Source: Planctomycetota bacterium
Lineage (GTDB): Bacteria; Planctomycetota; UBA8742; UBA2392
Direction of reading: 5' to 3'
Assembly (NCBI GenBank): GCA_025993795.1
Contig: JAMQHL010000025.1
Location: 1-64,000, forward strand
Length of the DNA: 64,000 bases
Position numbers and translations under genes: made by a program. How positions within the stretch are numbered: the stretch's first letter is position 1; each line of letters starts with the position of its first letter. The notes beneath the pieces are model-generated. The model made no database searches and was not told where the DNA came from. It saw only the letters and a list, made by a program, of their open reading frames with translations. This document shows, in pieces, positions 17,841 through 28,325 of the stretch.

Positions 17841-19862
17841 ATGGCCCCCAAACCGAAAAGCAAAAAGCCCAGGAAACCGGCCCGCCGCCGCGGGGAGACG
17901 CACGTTCCCGCCGCAAGAAAACCAGCCACAAAGCCGGCTCGCAAGTCTGATGCCCCCACCGCCGCAATGCCGAAAGCGCCGTCCGCCAAGCACAGCACCA
18001 ACAGCGTGCGGCCGCGCTTTACCGAACCCCTGCGCCGTTTTGGTGAGTACGAGAATGTTCGCGCGCTGATCCAGGGCCAGGCAGCGAAACTGGGCGCACG
18101 CACTTTCCTGATCAACGAAGACGATGGGCGCGAGTACAGCTTCGCCAAGTTGAACGAACGTACAAACCGCGTCGCGAACCTCCTGCGCGGGCTGGGCGCA
18201 ACCACCGGCAGCCGAGTGGCGCTGGTGTTGCCGAACTCGCCGGATTTTGTCTTTGCGTTGCTGGGAGCGATGAAGGGCGGCTTTATCGCCGTGCCATTGA
18301 ACCTTTCGCTGCCGGTAGAAACGCTGCGCTTTGCGCTGGAGGATTGCGGCGCAAACTACCTGATCACCGACAGCAACACCTTTCATGCGCTTGGCGATCT
18401 GCATCTTCTGCCGGGGCTTGATGCGGTTCTGGTGGCTGACAACCTGGATCGAAGCCGCGACCCCAAACTGGCGTCTTCTGCCAGCGGCCAGCAGGTGCTC
18501 GACCTGCTCACCAGCCTGGAGGCCGCCAGCGACGCCGAACTGCCAACTGAACACCCTCGCTGGTGGGACGAGGCTGAAATAGTCTACACCGGTCACCAGC
18601 TTGATCAGCCGCGCGGCGCAATTCTGCAGCATCGCCAGTTCCTGACTTCCGCGCGTTGGCTCTCGGTCTGGTTGAACCTCGGCGACGAACAGCGCGTGAT
18701 GAGTGTGCTGCCGCTGTTTCATGCCAATGGGCAAGTTACCTCGCTGTTCCTGCCGCTGGTGACGGGTGGAAGCGTCGTCTTATCGCGCGAGTTCAGTGTC
18801 AGCCGGGTCTGGAAGGCGATTGAGCGCTATCGCGTCACAACGCTTTCGGCCGTGCCCAGCATGCTGGGTATTCTTGCCGACCGCGAGTTGTCTGAAGCCA
18901 TACGCGGACACGCAAAGGTGACCTCGCCCTGGCCGTCGGCCCACGAAAGCCCGGGCACTCTGGCGCAACGGGACGACAACGAGGCCCGCGAAAAAGGGCT
19001 GGCCCGGGCCCACGATACCAGCAGCCTTGAGCGCGTAATCTGCGGCGCGGCACCGCTGCCTGCGGCTGTGCAGAAGGCGTTCGAGAAGTGTTTTCTGACG
19101 CCTGTGATCGAAGGTTTCAGCATGGCGGAAACCACGTGCTTCGCAGCGCTCAACCCGGGCGATGGAACGCGCCGCATTGGCAGCGTCGGAGTCGCGGTCG
19201 GAAACAAGGTGGCCATTCAGGATGACCGGCAAGCAGCACGTCCGCTGACGGAATGGCAACCGAACAGCCTGCAACGCATGAGCCCCACGATGTTTCCAAC
19301 CGCCGATATCGATGAGCCGGGCGAAATCTGCGTTTGGGGCGAAAATGTCTTGAAAGAATACCTGCACCGGCCGCAGCTTAACCCGGTGGCGTTTGCCGGA
19401 GGATGGTTCCATACCGGCGACATGGGCAAGATGGATCGTGACGGGTTTCTGTACGTGCTGGGCAAGAAGGGCGAGGCGATTGACCTTGGCAGCGAACGCA
19501 TGATGCCCCGCGAGGTGGACGAGCTGCTTTACGCACACGACAAGGTCGAGAATGTCGCGACCATCGGCATCGATCACCCGCGCAAGGGCCCGCAAGTCAC
19601 CACGTGGGTCGTGATGAAAGCCGGAACGTTTTCAGGCGGGCCCGAGAACGGGCGCCTGCCCGCCAATGACAGCCAGGCCGAAACCGTGCAGCAGGACATT
19701 CGCCACTACCTGGCAGCCAAGCTGCCGGTGAAGAAGCGGCCAAGCAGCATCATTTTCGCACGCAGGCTGCCGCAGGACGTGGCGGGCAAGACCCGCGTGA
19801 TCGAGCTGCGCAGGCTGATCCAAGGCACGAAGCGCCCCATACAGCGCGATGAAGAGGAATAG
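17841..19862 (+). CDS. AMP-dependent synthetase/ligase-like protein with altered P-loop
   Basis: A 673-residue protein of the ANL (acyl-CoA synthetase) superfamily. Residues 1-60 are a disordered, Lys/Arg/Pro/Ala-rich extension. The core is recognisable from YSFAKLNERTNRVANLLRGL, then VLPLFHANGQV, AVPSMLG, EGFSMAETT, the A8 region GGWFHTGDMGKMDRDGFLYV and the A10 lysine in VAGKTRVIEL (about residue 650). The phosphate-binding loop at residues about 247-258 reads VYTGHQLDQPRG, where the family has YTSGTTG-x-PKG: same length, every loop residue changed. The usual A8 arginine is lysine (GKKGEAIDLGSE). Adenylation may be impaired or specialised. The family is sure; activity is doubtful. Confidence 0.88.
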   Translation: MAPKPKSKKPRKPARRRGETHVPAARKPATKPARKSDAPTAAMPKAPSAKHSTNSVRPRFTEPLRRFGEYENVRALIQGQAAKLGARTFLINEDDGREYSFAKLNERTNRVANLLRGLGATTGSRVALVLPNSPDFVFALLGAMKGGFIAVPLNLSLPVETLRFALEDCGANYLITDSNTFHALGDLHLLPGLDAVLVADNLDRSRDPKLASSASGQQVLDLLTSLEAASDAELPTEHPRWWDEAEIVYTGHQLDQPRGAILQHRQFLTSARWLSVWLNLGDEQRVMSVLPLFHANGQVTSLFLPLVTGGSVVLSREFSVSRVWKAIERYRVTTLSAVPSMLGILADRELSEAIRGHAKVTSPWPSAHESPGTLAQRDDNEAREKGLARAHDTSSLERVICGAAPLPAAVQKAFEKCFLTPVIEGFSMAETTCFAALNPGDGTRRIGSVGVAVGNKVAIQDDRQAARPLTEWQPNSLQRMSPTMFPTADIDEPGEICVWGENVLKEYLHRPQLNPVAFAGGWFHTGDMGKMDRDGFLYVLGKKGEAIDLGSERMMPREVDELLYAHDKVENVATIGIDHPRKGPQVTTWVVMKAGTFSGGPENGRLPANDSQAETVQQDIRHYLAAKLPVKKRPSSIIFARRLPQDVAGKTRVIELRRLIQGTKRPIQRDEEE

Positions 19863-19884
19863 GAAGAGCGTTAGACGGGCACAC

Positions 19885-20907
19885 CTAAACGATGATTGCG
19901 CCGCCGGTCTTCTTCAGCGTCGCGGTCAGGGCCTCAATCGTCGCAGCCACGATCTCGTGCTCGACCTCATGTATCGGCCTTCCGCGCACGTTGGCGCCTG
20001 ATGCGCGCAAGTGCCCACCGCCGTTGTACAACGCCGCGACTTCATTTACCGCAATCTGGCCTTCGCTGCGCCAGCTCACTTTCAGGTCGTCGGGCGCGCT
20101 TTCCCGAAACAGGATGCAGACCATCGTGCCCTGAAGCGACTTCGGGATTGTCACCATCTCTGCGGCGTCGGCTTCGTTGCAACCTGTTGTCTCAAGCATC
20201 GCGCGCGTCACTGTGGCAACCGCCAGCTTGCCGTCCATGTGAACAACCAGCGTACCCGCAACCATCGACTCAAGCTTCAGCCGCTGGATTGACTTGCTGC
20301 GGTAGATGCGACCGGTCAATGCGGACACGTCCAGCGCGTAATCTTCGACCAGTTGCGCGACAATCCGATAGGCATCGGGCGTGCTGTTGCTGAACATGAA
20401 GCGCCCCGTGTCCGTCACAATTGCCACGAACAGGGCCTCGGCGGCCGCCTTGTTCAGCGGAATGCCGGCTTGCTGCAGGGTATGGAACACAACCTCGCCG
20501 CTGCTGCTGGCGCGGGGCAGTACGACCGCTACGTTTCCAAAGCCGGGGTTGTCAACGTGATGATCCAGGTTCAGCACGCGCGTTCCCGGTGCGAGGCGCT
20601 GCAGAATGCCGCGGGCACGGCTTTCCGCACCGCAATCGACCATCACGCAGGTGTCGTAGCCCTCAAGCGTTGCCACCTGCTGGATCGGCAGCAATGAATC
20701 CGCCCCCTCAAGAAAGCCGTACTTTCCGGCGCCGCCGTCCTGTGTTACGGCGATACACTCCCGTCCGGATGCGAGCAGCGCGGCGCGTAACGCAAGCAGG
20801 CTGCCCAGGGCGTCGCCGTCCATCTGCGGGTGCCCGCCCAGCACTACACGACGTGCCTGCGTGAGCAGACGGGCGGCACCGCTGTAATCTGCCCTGGGCT
20901 GGTCCAC
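19885..20907 (-). CDS. nrnA: DHH-family phosphoesterase, NrnA-like oligoribonuclease / pAp phosphatase
   Basis: A 340-residue manganese phosphoesterase degrading short RNA oligonucleotides and 3'-phosphoadenosine 5'-phosphate. Metal ligands are visible: H26, D30 and D32 in GGHPQMDGDALGS, D91 in VMVDCGAES, and the DHH triad at about 115-117 in LNLDHHVDN. D171 in AIVTDTGRF is the fourth aspartate. The C-terminal DHHA1 domain has the substrate motif YNGGGHLRASG. It abuts the upstream FAH-family gene with no gap and is the last gene of the four-gene minus-strand operon. Confidence 0.93.
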   Translation of the reverse strand: MDQPRADYSGAARLLTQARRVVLGGHPQMDGDALGSLLALRAALLASGRECIAVTQDGGAGKYGFLEGADSLLPIQQVATLEGYDTCVMVDCGAESRARGILQRLAPGTRVLNLDHHVDNPGFGNVAVVLPRASSSGEVVFHTLQQAGIPLNKAAAEALFVAIVTDTGRFMFSNSTPDAYRIVAQLVEDYALDVSALTGRIYRSKSIQRLKLESMVAGTLVVHMDGKLAVATVTRAMLETTGCNEADAAEMVTIPKSLQGTMVCILFRESAPDDLKVSWRSEGQIAVNEVAALYNGGGHLRASGANVRGRPIHEVEHEIVAATIEALTATLKKTGGAIIV

Positions 20908-21777
20908 TCAATCCTGCTTTCTGGCTGCGCGCTCAACCGGGTTTCGAAGTACGCCCACGCCTTCAATCTCGCACTCGCACACGTCGCCATCTGCCAGGTT
21001 GCCGACGCCTTCGGGCGTGCCTGAAGCGATAACGTCCCCGGGCTCCAATGTCATCCAGCGCGACATCTCAATGATCATGCTTTCGATGTTGTGGATCATG
21101 TCGGCAGTGGTCGCGTCCTGCCGCGCCTCACCGTTCACGCGGCACACAATGCGCAAGTTCTGCGGGTCCGGCACATACCGCGCAGGCACAAAATACGGGC
21201 CCATGGGCGTGAACGTGTCAAAGTTCTTGCTGCGCAGCCACGGGTGTTTGTTCTCGCGGTCGTCCTTCTGCACGCGGCGCGCGCTGACGTCGTTGATGAT
21301 TGTGTACCCGGCGACGCAACCCAGCGCCCCGATTGTCAGCTCCTTGACACGCCGACCGATCACAACACCCAGTTCAACTTCATGGTCCACGCGCCCGTCC
21401 ACCCACCCGGGCACCATGATCGGCCGCTTGTGACCGGCAAGGCTGCTCGTGAGCTTGCTAAACCATACCGGCGCAGCCGGCGCCGTGTTCCCGAACTCGG
21501 CTGCGTGCTTTCGGTAGTTCTGCACCATCGCCAGGATCTTCCCCGGCCGCGGGATCGGGGGCAGCCAGTGGATCGTGGCTGGTATGTCTTCGAGCAACAG
21601 CGTTTCTTGTCCAATGGCGGCGATCAGCGCATCAAGCTCATCGGCGCAAATGAACTCGAGGATCTCGCGTTTGCCGAAGTCGCGCACAGCGCCGCGTGTA
21701 ACATCGTGCTGCACGCCGCCGCGCTCGACGCCCAGTTGCCTTTCGCCATCGCGATCAAACGCAAAGAAACGCATCAT
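20908..21777 (-). CDS. Fumarylacetoacetate hydrolase-family protein
   Basis: A 289-residue FAH-fold enzyme. After an N-terminal domain of about 75 residues comes the catalytic domain starting PGKILAMVQNYRKHAAEFG. Metal-binding acidic residues appear in DHEVELGVVIG, and the family segments GYTIINDVSARRVQ, RSKNFDTFTPMGPYFV and SGTPEGVGNLADGD are all present. Members hydrolyse, decarboxylate or isomerise acyl-pyruvates and related beta-diketo compounds; the exact substrate is unknown. The start overlaps the CoaB stop by four bases (ATGA), so the gene is translationally coupled. Confidence 0.92.
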   Translation of the reverse strand: MMRFFAFDRDGERQLGVERGGVQHDVTRGAVRDFGKREILEFICADELDALIAAIGQETLLLEDIPATIHWLPPIPRPGKILAMVQNYRKHAAEFGNTAPAAPVWFSKLTSSLAGHKRPIMVPGWVDGRVDHEVELGVVIGRRVKELTIGALGCVAGYTIINDVSARRVQKDDRENKHPWLRSKNFDTFTPMGPYFVPARYVPDPQNLRIVCRVNGEARQDATTADMIHNIESMIIEMSRWMTLEPGDVIASGTPEGVGNLADGDVCECEIEGVGVLRNPVERAARKQD

Positions 21778-22451
21778 GCCTCGTCAAATCCCCTCAGGTG
21801 CGGCAGGGCGGCACCTGCGCGCAATCTTGCTGCAAGCTCAATCACCTTCAGCGCAACCGCGGCCTTGCTTGACGGCGGCAGCTCAGCCACAAGGCCCCGA
21901 TCATTGATGATCCAGACATGCTCAGAGCCTTCGCCAAAATGCCCGGGCGTGTTGACCACCATGAGGTCGCAATGCTTGGCCTTCAGCTTTTTCAGGCCGT
22001 GTTTCAGGGGGTCTCTTACCTCAAGGCTATAACCAACAATCACTTGCCGGTCGCGACGCTTCCTGCCCAGCGTCTTGAGAATGTCCGGGTTCTGCACAAG
22101 CTGAAGCGTGACCTCCTTGGCCCCCTTCTTGACTTTGCCGTCGAACCGCTCTTTCGGCCGGTAGTCGCTGACGGCTGCGCTGGCGATAAACACATCACAG
22201 GCTTGAAAACGCTCTTGCGCCGCACCCAGCATGTCCTGCGCGCTGACCACCGGTATCCAGCGCACGCCCGGTGGCGGCACAAGATGGGTCGGGCCGCACA
22301 CAACGGTGACCGCAGCACCGGCCGCCTTTGCGGCTTTCGCAAGCTCGATGCCCATGCGCCCCGTGCTGGGGTTTCCGAGAAACCGCACGTCATCAAGAAA
22401 TTCGTGCGTGGGACCGGCTGTGATCAAGACGTTGGCCGCTAGATCAGCCAT
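21774..22451 (-). CDS. coaB: Phosphopantothenate-cysteine ligase (CoaB), stand-alone
   Basis: A 225-residue protein matching only the C-terminal half of bifunctional CoaBC. It ligates cysteine to 4'-phosphopantothenate in coenzyme A synthesis. Motifs: ITAGPTHEFLDDVRFLGNPS followed by TGRMG, then SAAVSDYRPKE, KVKKG with the lysine that binds the acyl-nucleotide intermediate, VQNPDIL, and the dimer-region NTPGHFGEGSEHVWIIN. The CoaC decarboxylase flavodoxin-like half is absent and must be encoded elsewhere. It overlaps the asparaginase gene by 13 bases upstream and the FAH-family gene by 4 bases downstream. Confidence 0.9.
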   Translation of the reverse strand: MADLAANVLITAGPTHEFLDDVRFLGNPSTGRMGIELAKAAKAAGAAVTVVCGPTHLVPPPGVRWIPVVSAQDMLGAAQERFQACDVFIASAAVSDYRPKERFDGKVKKGAKEVTLQLVQNPDILKTLGRKRRDRQVIVGYSLEVRDPLKHGLKKLKAKHCDLMVVNTPGHFGEGSEHVWIINDRGLVAELPPSSKAAVALKVIELAARLRAGAALPHLRGFDEA

Positions 22452-23407
22452 GTACGCAACCCCCTCGCATCCATTCCGGCGCCCAGCGCAGCCATGACGA
22501 TCATGCGCGCTTTGTGGCCCGGGATACCCGGCGCGAACACCAGTCCTGTCTCGCGCAGGCGCGCGCCGCCGCCCTCATAACCATACGTGCCGCTGACTCG
22601 CCCGCCCCAACAGCGAGAAGTCAGCACGGTCAACACGCCGGCATCAACCGCGCGCTTGGCCGCTTCAGCCATCGGCGGCGGCAGGTTGCCACGCCCCATG
22701 GCCTCAATGACCAGGCCTTTGTCGCCGCGCTTCACGCAACAGTCGATCAGGGTGCCGTCATCGCCGGCGCTGGCTACCACGAGGCCTACGCGCGCCTCCA
22801 GCCGCTCTCCTACAAGCGACTTGCGTGCCACCGGGTAGCGATGCAGGCGCAACTCGTCGCCGTCAAACAGTCCAAGCGGGCCTACGTCGGGCGACTGAAA
22901 CGTGTCGATCGCATCGGTGTAGGTCTTGGTAACTTCGCTGGCGGCAAACACCGTTGAGTTCATCACCACCATCACGCCGCGCCCATTCGCACGCGGGTCG
23001 GCGGCGACGCGGCAGCCGTGGTACAGGTTGATCGGCCCGTCCCACGAAAGCTGGCTGCTGGTACGCATGGCGCCGACCAGCACGACAGGCTTTTCGCCCG
23101 CATGCCGCAGGTCAAGCAACGTCGCGGTTTCTTCAAGGGTGTCGGTGCCGTGTGTGATGACCACACCGTCATGATTGACCAGCGCAGCCTGCACGCGGTT
23201 GCTCAATTCAAGCATGCGCGCCGGAGTCATGTGCGGCCCCGGCAACTGGCCGAAGTCGTCCACATGTACGCTGCAAAAGTTGTCGAGGCCGGGAACATCC
23301 CGCAGCAGTTCATCTCCAGACAGCACCGGCACGGCACCGCGGCCTGCGTCGTCGCGCATGCTGATCGTGCCACCAGTGAAAATGAGCTGAAGCCTCGGCT
23401 TGTTCAC
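22439..23407 (-). CDS. L-asparaginase, type I/II family
   Basis: A 322-residue amidohydrolase converting asparagine to aspartate and ammonia. Both catalytic triad segments are visible: the N-terminal IFTGGTISM with the nucleophilic threonine (T14 or T11), and VVITHGTDTLEET near residue 84 with the second threonine and its aspartate. VLVGAMRTSSQLSWDGPINL provides the third conserved element. No signal peptide is present, so it is probably cytoplasmic. It is the first gene of the minus-strand operon that continues with coaB, the FAH-family gene and nrnA. Confidence 0.93.
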   Translation of the reverse strand: MNKPRLQLIFTGGTISMRDDAGRGAVPVLSGDELLRDVPGLDNFCSVHVDDFGQLPGPHMTPARMLELSNRVQAALVNHDGVVITHGTDTLEETATLLDLRHAGEKPVVLVGAMRTSSQLSWDGPINLYHGCRVAADPRANGRGVMVVMNSTVFAASEVTKTYTDAIDTFQSPDVGPLGLFDGDELRLHRYPVARKSLVGERLEARVGLVVASAGDDGTLIDCCVKRGDKGLVIEAMGRGNLPPPMAEAAKRAVDAGVLTVLTSRCWGGRVSGTYGYEGGGARLRETGLVFAPGIPGHKARMIVMAALGAGMDARGLRTWLI

Positions 23408-23549
23408 CCCTGCAATCTAGGACGCGCATAAAGCGCGGCAACTGCGAAGCGGCGTGCGGCTTACAGTGTGCGCACCCGTAAGCCACTTTTGACGATTTGA
23501 CGCTGCAGCATTACGCGGCTATCGATAAGGTTGTGACCCGGAGACAGCC

Positions 23550-24581
23550 ATGCACAAGATTTCTGACTTTCGTTCCGACACTGTCACACTTCCGACCCCC
23601 GAGATGTATGAAGCCATGGCCCGCGCCGAACTGGGCGATGACGTGCTGGGCACTGAACCCACCGTCAAGCGCCTCGAAGCCATGACCGCCAACCTGCTGG
23701 GCAAAGAGGCCGGCTTGTTTGTGCCAAGCGGCACGATGGGCAACCAGATCGCGATTGCGCTGCACGCTCGCGACGGTGAAGAGGTGATCTGCGAGTTCGG
23801 CGCACACACGTACAACAACGAATCCGGCGCGTTGGCCATGATTGCGCGGGCGCAAGTAAGGCCGCTGCACGGCAGGCTGGGCGTGATGGAGCCGGGCGAG
23901 GTCCAGAAGCTGATTCGACCAAAGAACGTCCACAACCCGCGCACGGCGCTGATCACGGTCGAGAACACGCACAACGCAGCGGGCGGCACGATAGTGCCAC
24001 TTGCGAATATTCAGGCCCTGGCAGACGTCGCACGCCGCAATAAGACCGCATACCACCTGGACGGAGCGCGGCTCTGGAACGCCCACGTCGCCAGCGGCGT
24101 GCCGCTGAAAGACTGGTGCGCGCCCTTCAACACGATCAGCGTATGCCTGAGCAAGGGCCTGTGCTCACCGGTGGGCAGCGTGGTGGTAGGCACCCGTGAA
24201 CACATTGAACGCGGGCGCTACATCAGAAAGCAGCTCGGCGGCGGCATGCGCCAGAGCGGCCTGCTGGCGGCTTGCGGCATCATCAGCATCACAAAGATGA
24301 TCGAGCGCCTGAAAGACGACCATGCCAACGCACGCCGCCTTGCCGATGGCATCGCAAAACTGCCCGGCGTTGAACTTGACCTGTCCACAGTCCAGACCAA
24401 CATCCTGTACTTCGGCGTGCCAGGGCGCGAAGCCGAGTTTGACACGTGGCTCAAACGCCTCGAAGCGCAGAAAGTGCTGGCCATGTATCTCGGTACGCGC
24501 TGGCGGCTGGTCACACACAATGACGTCGATGGCGAAGACGTGGACCGCGCGTTGCTGGCGTGGCGGCAGATTCTGGCCTGA
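23550..24581 (+). CDS. ltaE: Low-specificity L-threonine aldolase
   Basis: A 343-residue pyridoxal-phosphate enzyme cleaving L-threonine or L-allo-threonine into glycine and acetaldehyde. It opens with the family hallmark [20 protein letters not shown], followed by [11 protein letters not shown], the cofactor-stacking [29 protein letters not shown] with the cofactor aspartate, and [16 protein letters not shown] with the Schiff-base lysine. The ATG at 23550 is used. It diverges from the asparaginase operon across 142 bases. Confidence 0.95.
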   Translation: MHKISDFRSDTVTLPTPEMYEAMARAELGDDVLGTEPTVKRLEAMTANLLGKEAGLFVPSGTMGNQIAIALHARDGEEVICEFGAHTYNNESGALAMIARAQVRPLHGRLGVMEPGEVQKLIRPKNVHNPRTALITVENTHNAAGGTIVPLANIQALADVARRNKTAYHLDGARLWNAHVASGVPLKDWCAPFNTISVCLSKGLCSPVGSVVVGTREHIERGRYIRKQLGGGMRQSGLLAACGIISITKMIERLKDDHANARRLADGIAKLPGVELDLSTVQTNILYFGVPGREAEFDTWLKRLEAQKVLAMYLGTRWRLVTHNDVDGEDVDRALLAWRQILA

Positions 24582-24644
24582 GACCAGGCGGGCAATCTCT
24601 CGAAATCGCTTGCCCCGGCGCCGGAATTGGCCCATGCTTCAGTC

Positions 24645-24803
24645 ATGAGCCAGATTTGGGAATGGGTCCAGGGCAATGCTCTTGCGATCGTGAGCGGGAT
24701 TGTGTTGCTGTTATTGGCGGCAGCAATCTACGCCGTCGTCGTAAGGACCGACAAAAACCACAAGGTTCAGACAGACAGCGACGACCCGGGCGGCGACGAT
24801 TGA
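24645..24803 (+). CDS. Small single-pass membrane protein, 52 residues
   Basis: A 52-residue frame starting MSQIWEWVQGNALAIVSGIV with one hydrophobic helix (about residues 11-33), then a polar tail ending in a run of acidic residues (DSDDPGGDD). It lies 63 bases after ltaE on the same strand and ends 3 bases before the convergent PhnD-like gene, with no overlap. This clean fit between genes supports it being real. Function unknown. Confidence 0.5.
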   Translation: MSQIWEWVQGNALAIVSGIVLLLLAAAIYAVVVRTDKNHKVQTDSDDPGGDD

Positions 24804-24806
24804 AGG

Positions 24807-25661
24807 TCAGGTCGATGCGCGCATGCGCAGCCGATTGAGCACTGAGCTCTCGGGCGCCGGCATCTCAAAGTAGCCGTGCTCTGCGGCGACAGCCTCGAAG
24901 TCGAGAATGCGCTGGTAGACACCATTGTCCAGCAGCGCGACGCCACCAATGCCGAGATTGGCACGAGTTTGTGCCGTGTCGGGATTCGCCATGACGCGCA
25001 CAACTGCGTTCTGAAGTTTTCGCGAAAACACGCGGCCATAGCGCACACTCGTCACGTACGGCGGCGCGGGCGCAAGCGGCGTCTGGGCCAGCACCCTCAG
25101 CCCGTCAAGAAACGCGGGCCGATGCAGCTTGAGCAGCCCCCAAGTCACACAATCGATGCAGGCGACGTCGGCTGTGCCGCTGTGCAGCATCTTGATACTG
25201 ATCAGGTGTGCGCCGCTTTCAGCAACGTTGCCAAAAAACCGCCCATGGCGGGACAGCGGCGCGATCATCGCGCGCAACGAATTGGTGCCGCTGTGCGACG
25301 AGATGTTGTTAATCACCGCGCGCGCTCCACGCAGGTCCGCGAGCTCATGGGCCTTGAACCCGGCGGGCACAACCACAAAGCTTGAGTAGTAATGCGCGCT
25401 GCAACCCGGCATCAAGAAGCATGGCGCCGCAATGGCTTTCAGAAAACGCCCCGCATCAAGGGCAATGTCATAACCGCACGCCTGCGTGAACATGAGCGAG
25501 GGGTGCATCCACTGTTCGCTGTGGTGAAGGTCGCGTTCGAGCACGTCGGGCACGTAGTTTACGGCGTCGGCGCGGAGTTGTCTGGCCACGGATTGCCACA
25601 GGTCGTCAGTGTATTGGCGGACTTCCGGCAGGTCGTACCAGGGCATGCTGGCAATAGCCAT
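24807..25661 (-). CDS. PhnD-like phosphate/phosphonate-binding protein without signal peptide
   Basis: A 284-residue type-II periplasmic-binding-fold protein. The opening MAIASMPWYDLPEVRQYTDD and the sequence FKAHELADLRGARAVINNIS followed by SHSGTNSLRAMIAPL match COG3221-type substrate-binding proteins. A later GTADVACIDCVTWGLLKLHR strand-helix provides the second ligand-binding lobe. No signal peptide or lipobox is visible and no ABC permease or ATPase is nearby. It may be a cytoplasmic sensor or orphan binding protein. An ATG five codons downstream (MPWYDLPEV) is an alternative start. Confidence 0.72.
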   Translation of the reverse strand: MAIASMPWYDLPEVRQYTDDLWQSVARQLRADAVNYVPDVLERDLHHSEQWMHPSLMFTQACGYDIALDAGRFLKAIAAPCFLMPGCSAHYYSSFVVVPAGFKAHELADLRGARAVINNISSHSGTNSLRAMIAPLSRHGRFFGNVAESGAHLISIKMLHSGTADVACIDCVTWGLLKLHRPAFLDGLRVLAQTPLAPAPPYVTSVRYGRVFSRKLQNAVVRVMANPDTAQTRANLGIGGVALLDNGVYQRILDFEAVAAEHGYFEMPAPESSVLNRLRMRAST

Positions 25662-25711
25662 CCAGCATAGGTGGCGCCGCGGGGCAGGGACTTACGCCGC
25701 CTAGAATCAGA

Positions 25712-25737
25712 AAACCCCCGGCGAATGCCAGGGGTTT
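25712..25737 (-). terminator. Terminator after groEL
   Basis: An inverted repeat with one mismatch (25712-25720 region with 25729-25737 region, loop GAAT). On the minus strand it is followed by TTTTCTG, about 25 bases after the groEL stop codon. Confidence 0.7.
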
Positions 25738-25761
25738 CATGCGTACCGATGATCCGACAAA

Positions 25762-27435
<1,674 letters not shown>

Positions 27436-27590
27436 CTGTCTTTCCTCGTGGTTTGCCCCGTTTCCGCCACCACGTGTTCAACACGGAGTGTCAGAGTAAC
27501 GGAGGGGTTCGGTTCGGTTCGGTAGTCATCAGCAGGAGCGTAGACCCAGGACTTTGCGGTTCTCTGTCTCTTCGTTCCTGCCTTCTGCAA

Positions 27591-27884
27591 TTACTCGATC
27601 ACGGCCAGAACTTCTTCCTCGCTCATCAGGATGTAGTCCTTGCCGTCGATCTTTACGTCAGTGCCGGCGTAGCTCTTGAACAGCACGCGGTCGCCCGCTT
27701 TGACCTGGAAGCCGATGCGCTCGCCGTTTTCGGCGATGCGGCCCTGGCCAACAGCCACGATCTTGCCTTCCTTGGGCTTTTCCTTGCTGCTGTCGGGCAG
27801 AATGATGCCGCCCTTGGTCTTGTCTTCAGCCTTTGCGCGCTCAATGAGCACTTTGTCGTTCAAGGGTCGAACCTTCGTTGCCAT
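27591..27884 (-). CDS. groES: Co-chaperonin GroES (10 kDa)
   Basis: A 97-residue lid subunit for GroEL. Diagnostic segments are VRPLNDKVLIERAKAEDKT, the mobile loop GGIILPDSSKEKPKEGKIVA and DYILMSEEEVLAVIE at the end. GGAGAG lies about 7 bases upstream of the start. No CIRCE element (TTAGCACTC-N9-GAGTGCTAA) occurs in the 27-base gap to the upstream gene or in the 174 bases before the operon, so HrcA control is not indicated. Confidence 0.98.
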   Translation of the reverse strand: MATKVRPLNDKVLIERAKAEDKTKGGIILPDSSKEKPKEGKIVAVGQGRIAENGERIGFQVKAGDRVLFKSYAGTDVKIDGKDYILMSEEEVLAVIE

Positions 27885-27911
27885 AGCTCTTCTCTCCGTG
27901 TTTCGCTCAGA

Positions 27912-28325
27912 TCAATTCAAGTTTTCGCGATCAAGGCGCTCCAGCAGGCCTTCGCGGGGCATTTCCGAAGGCGCTTCCACGTTGCCGCCCGCCTGCGCCA
28001 GGTCGTTCTCTGTGATTCCCGTGCCTTCCACAAGCATCGGCAATGGCGGCAGCAGACCCTTCTCCGCCATCTGCCTCAACAGCATCAAGCCGGTGATCAG
28101 GGGCTGGTCCGTGCCCTGCTCCGCCATGGCCTTCAGCTGCAATAGCGTCTGCTGCAAGGGGTCGGATGTCCCGCTGTCTACGTTGGCCTGAAACATCTCC
28201 ATGGCAATGGCAACCGGGTCGTTGCCCATCGCAGCGGGCACGGCGAACTTGAAAACGCCCGCCGGCGTCTGCACCAGCACGTAGCGTGTTTCAGGATCGT
28301 TCGGCTGTGAGCTCATGCGATTCAT
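27912..28325 (-). CDS. Hypothetical protein in groESL operon
   Basis: A 137-residue soluble protein starting MNRMSSQPNDPETRYVLVQT. It has a beta-rich start (ETRYVLVQTPAGVFKFAVPA) followed by helices (QQTLLQLKAMAEQ and LLRQMAEKG). No recognised domain, no membrane segment. Its start overlaps the response-regulator stop (ATGA at 28325) and it sits 27 bases before groES, so it is embedded in the chaperonin operon. An alternative ATG three codons downstream is possible. Role unknown; the operon position suggests a link to folding or stress. Confidence 0.7.
   Translation of the reverse strand: MNRMSSQPNDPETRYVLVQTPAGVFKFAVPAAMGNDPVAIAMEMFQANVDSGTSDPLQQTLLQLKAMAEQGTDQPLITGLMLLRQMAEKGLLPPLPMLVEGTGITENDLAQAGGNVEAPSEMPREGLLERLDRENLN

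Noticed and set aside
17674..18069. A 131-codon plus-strand frame before and inside the AMP-ligase gene.
   Set aside because: Most of it overlaps the ligase gene in another frame and its translation is low-complexity Arg/Pro-rich; no ribosome-binding site.
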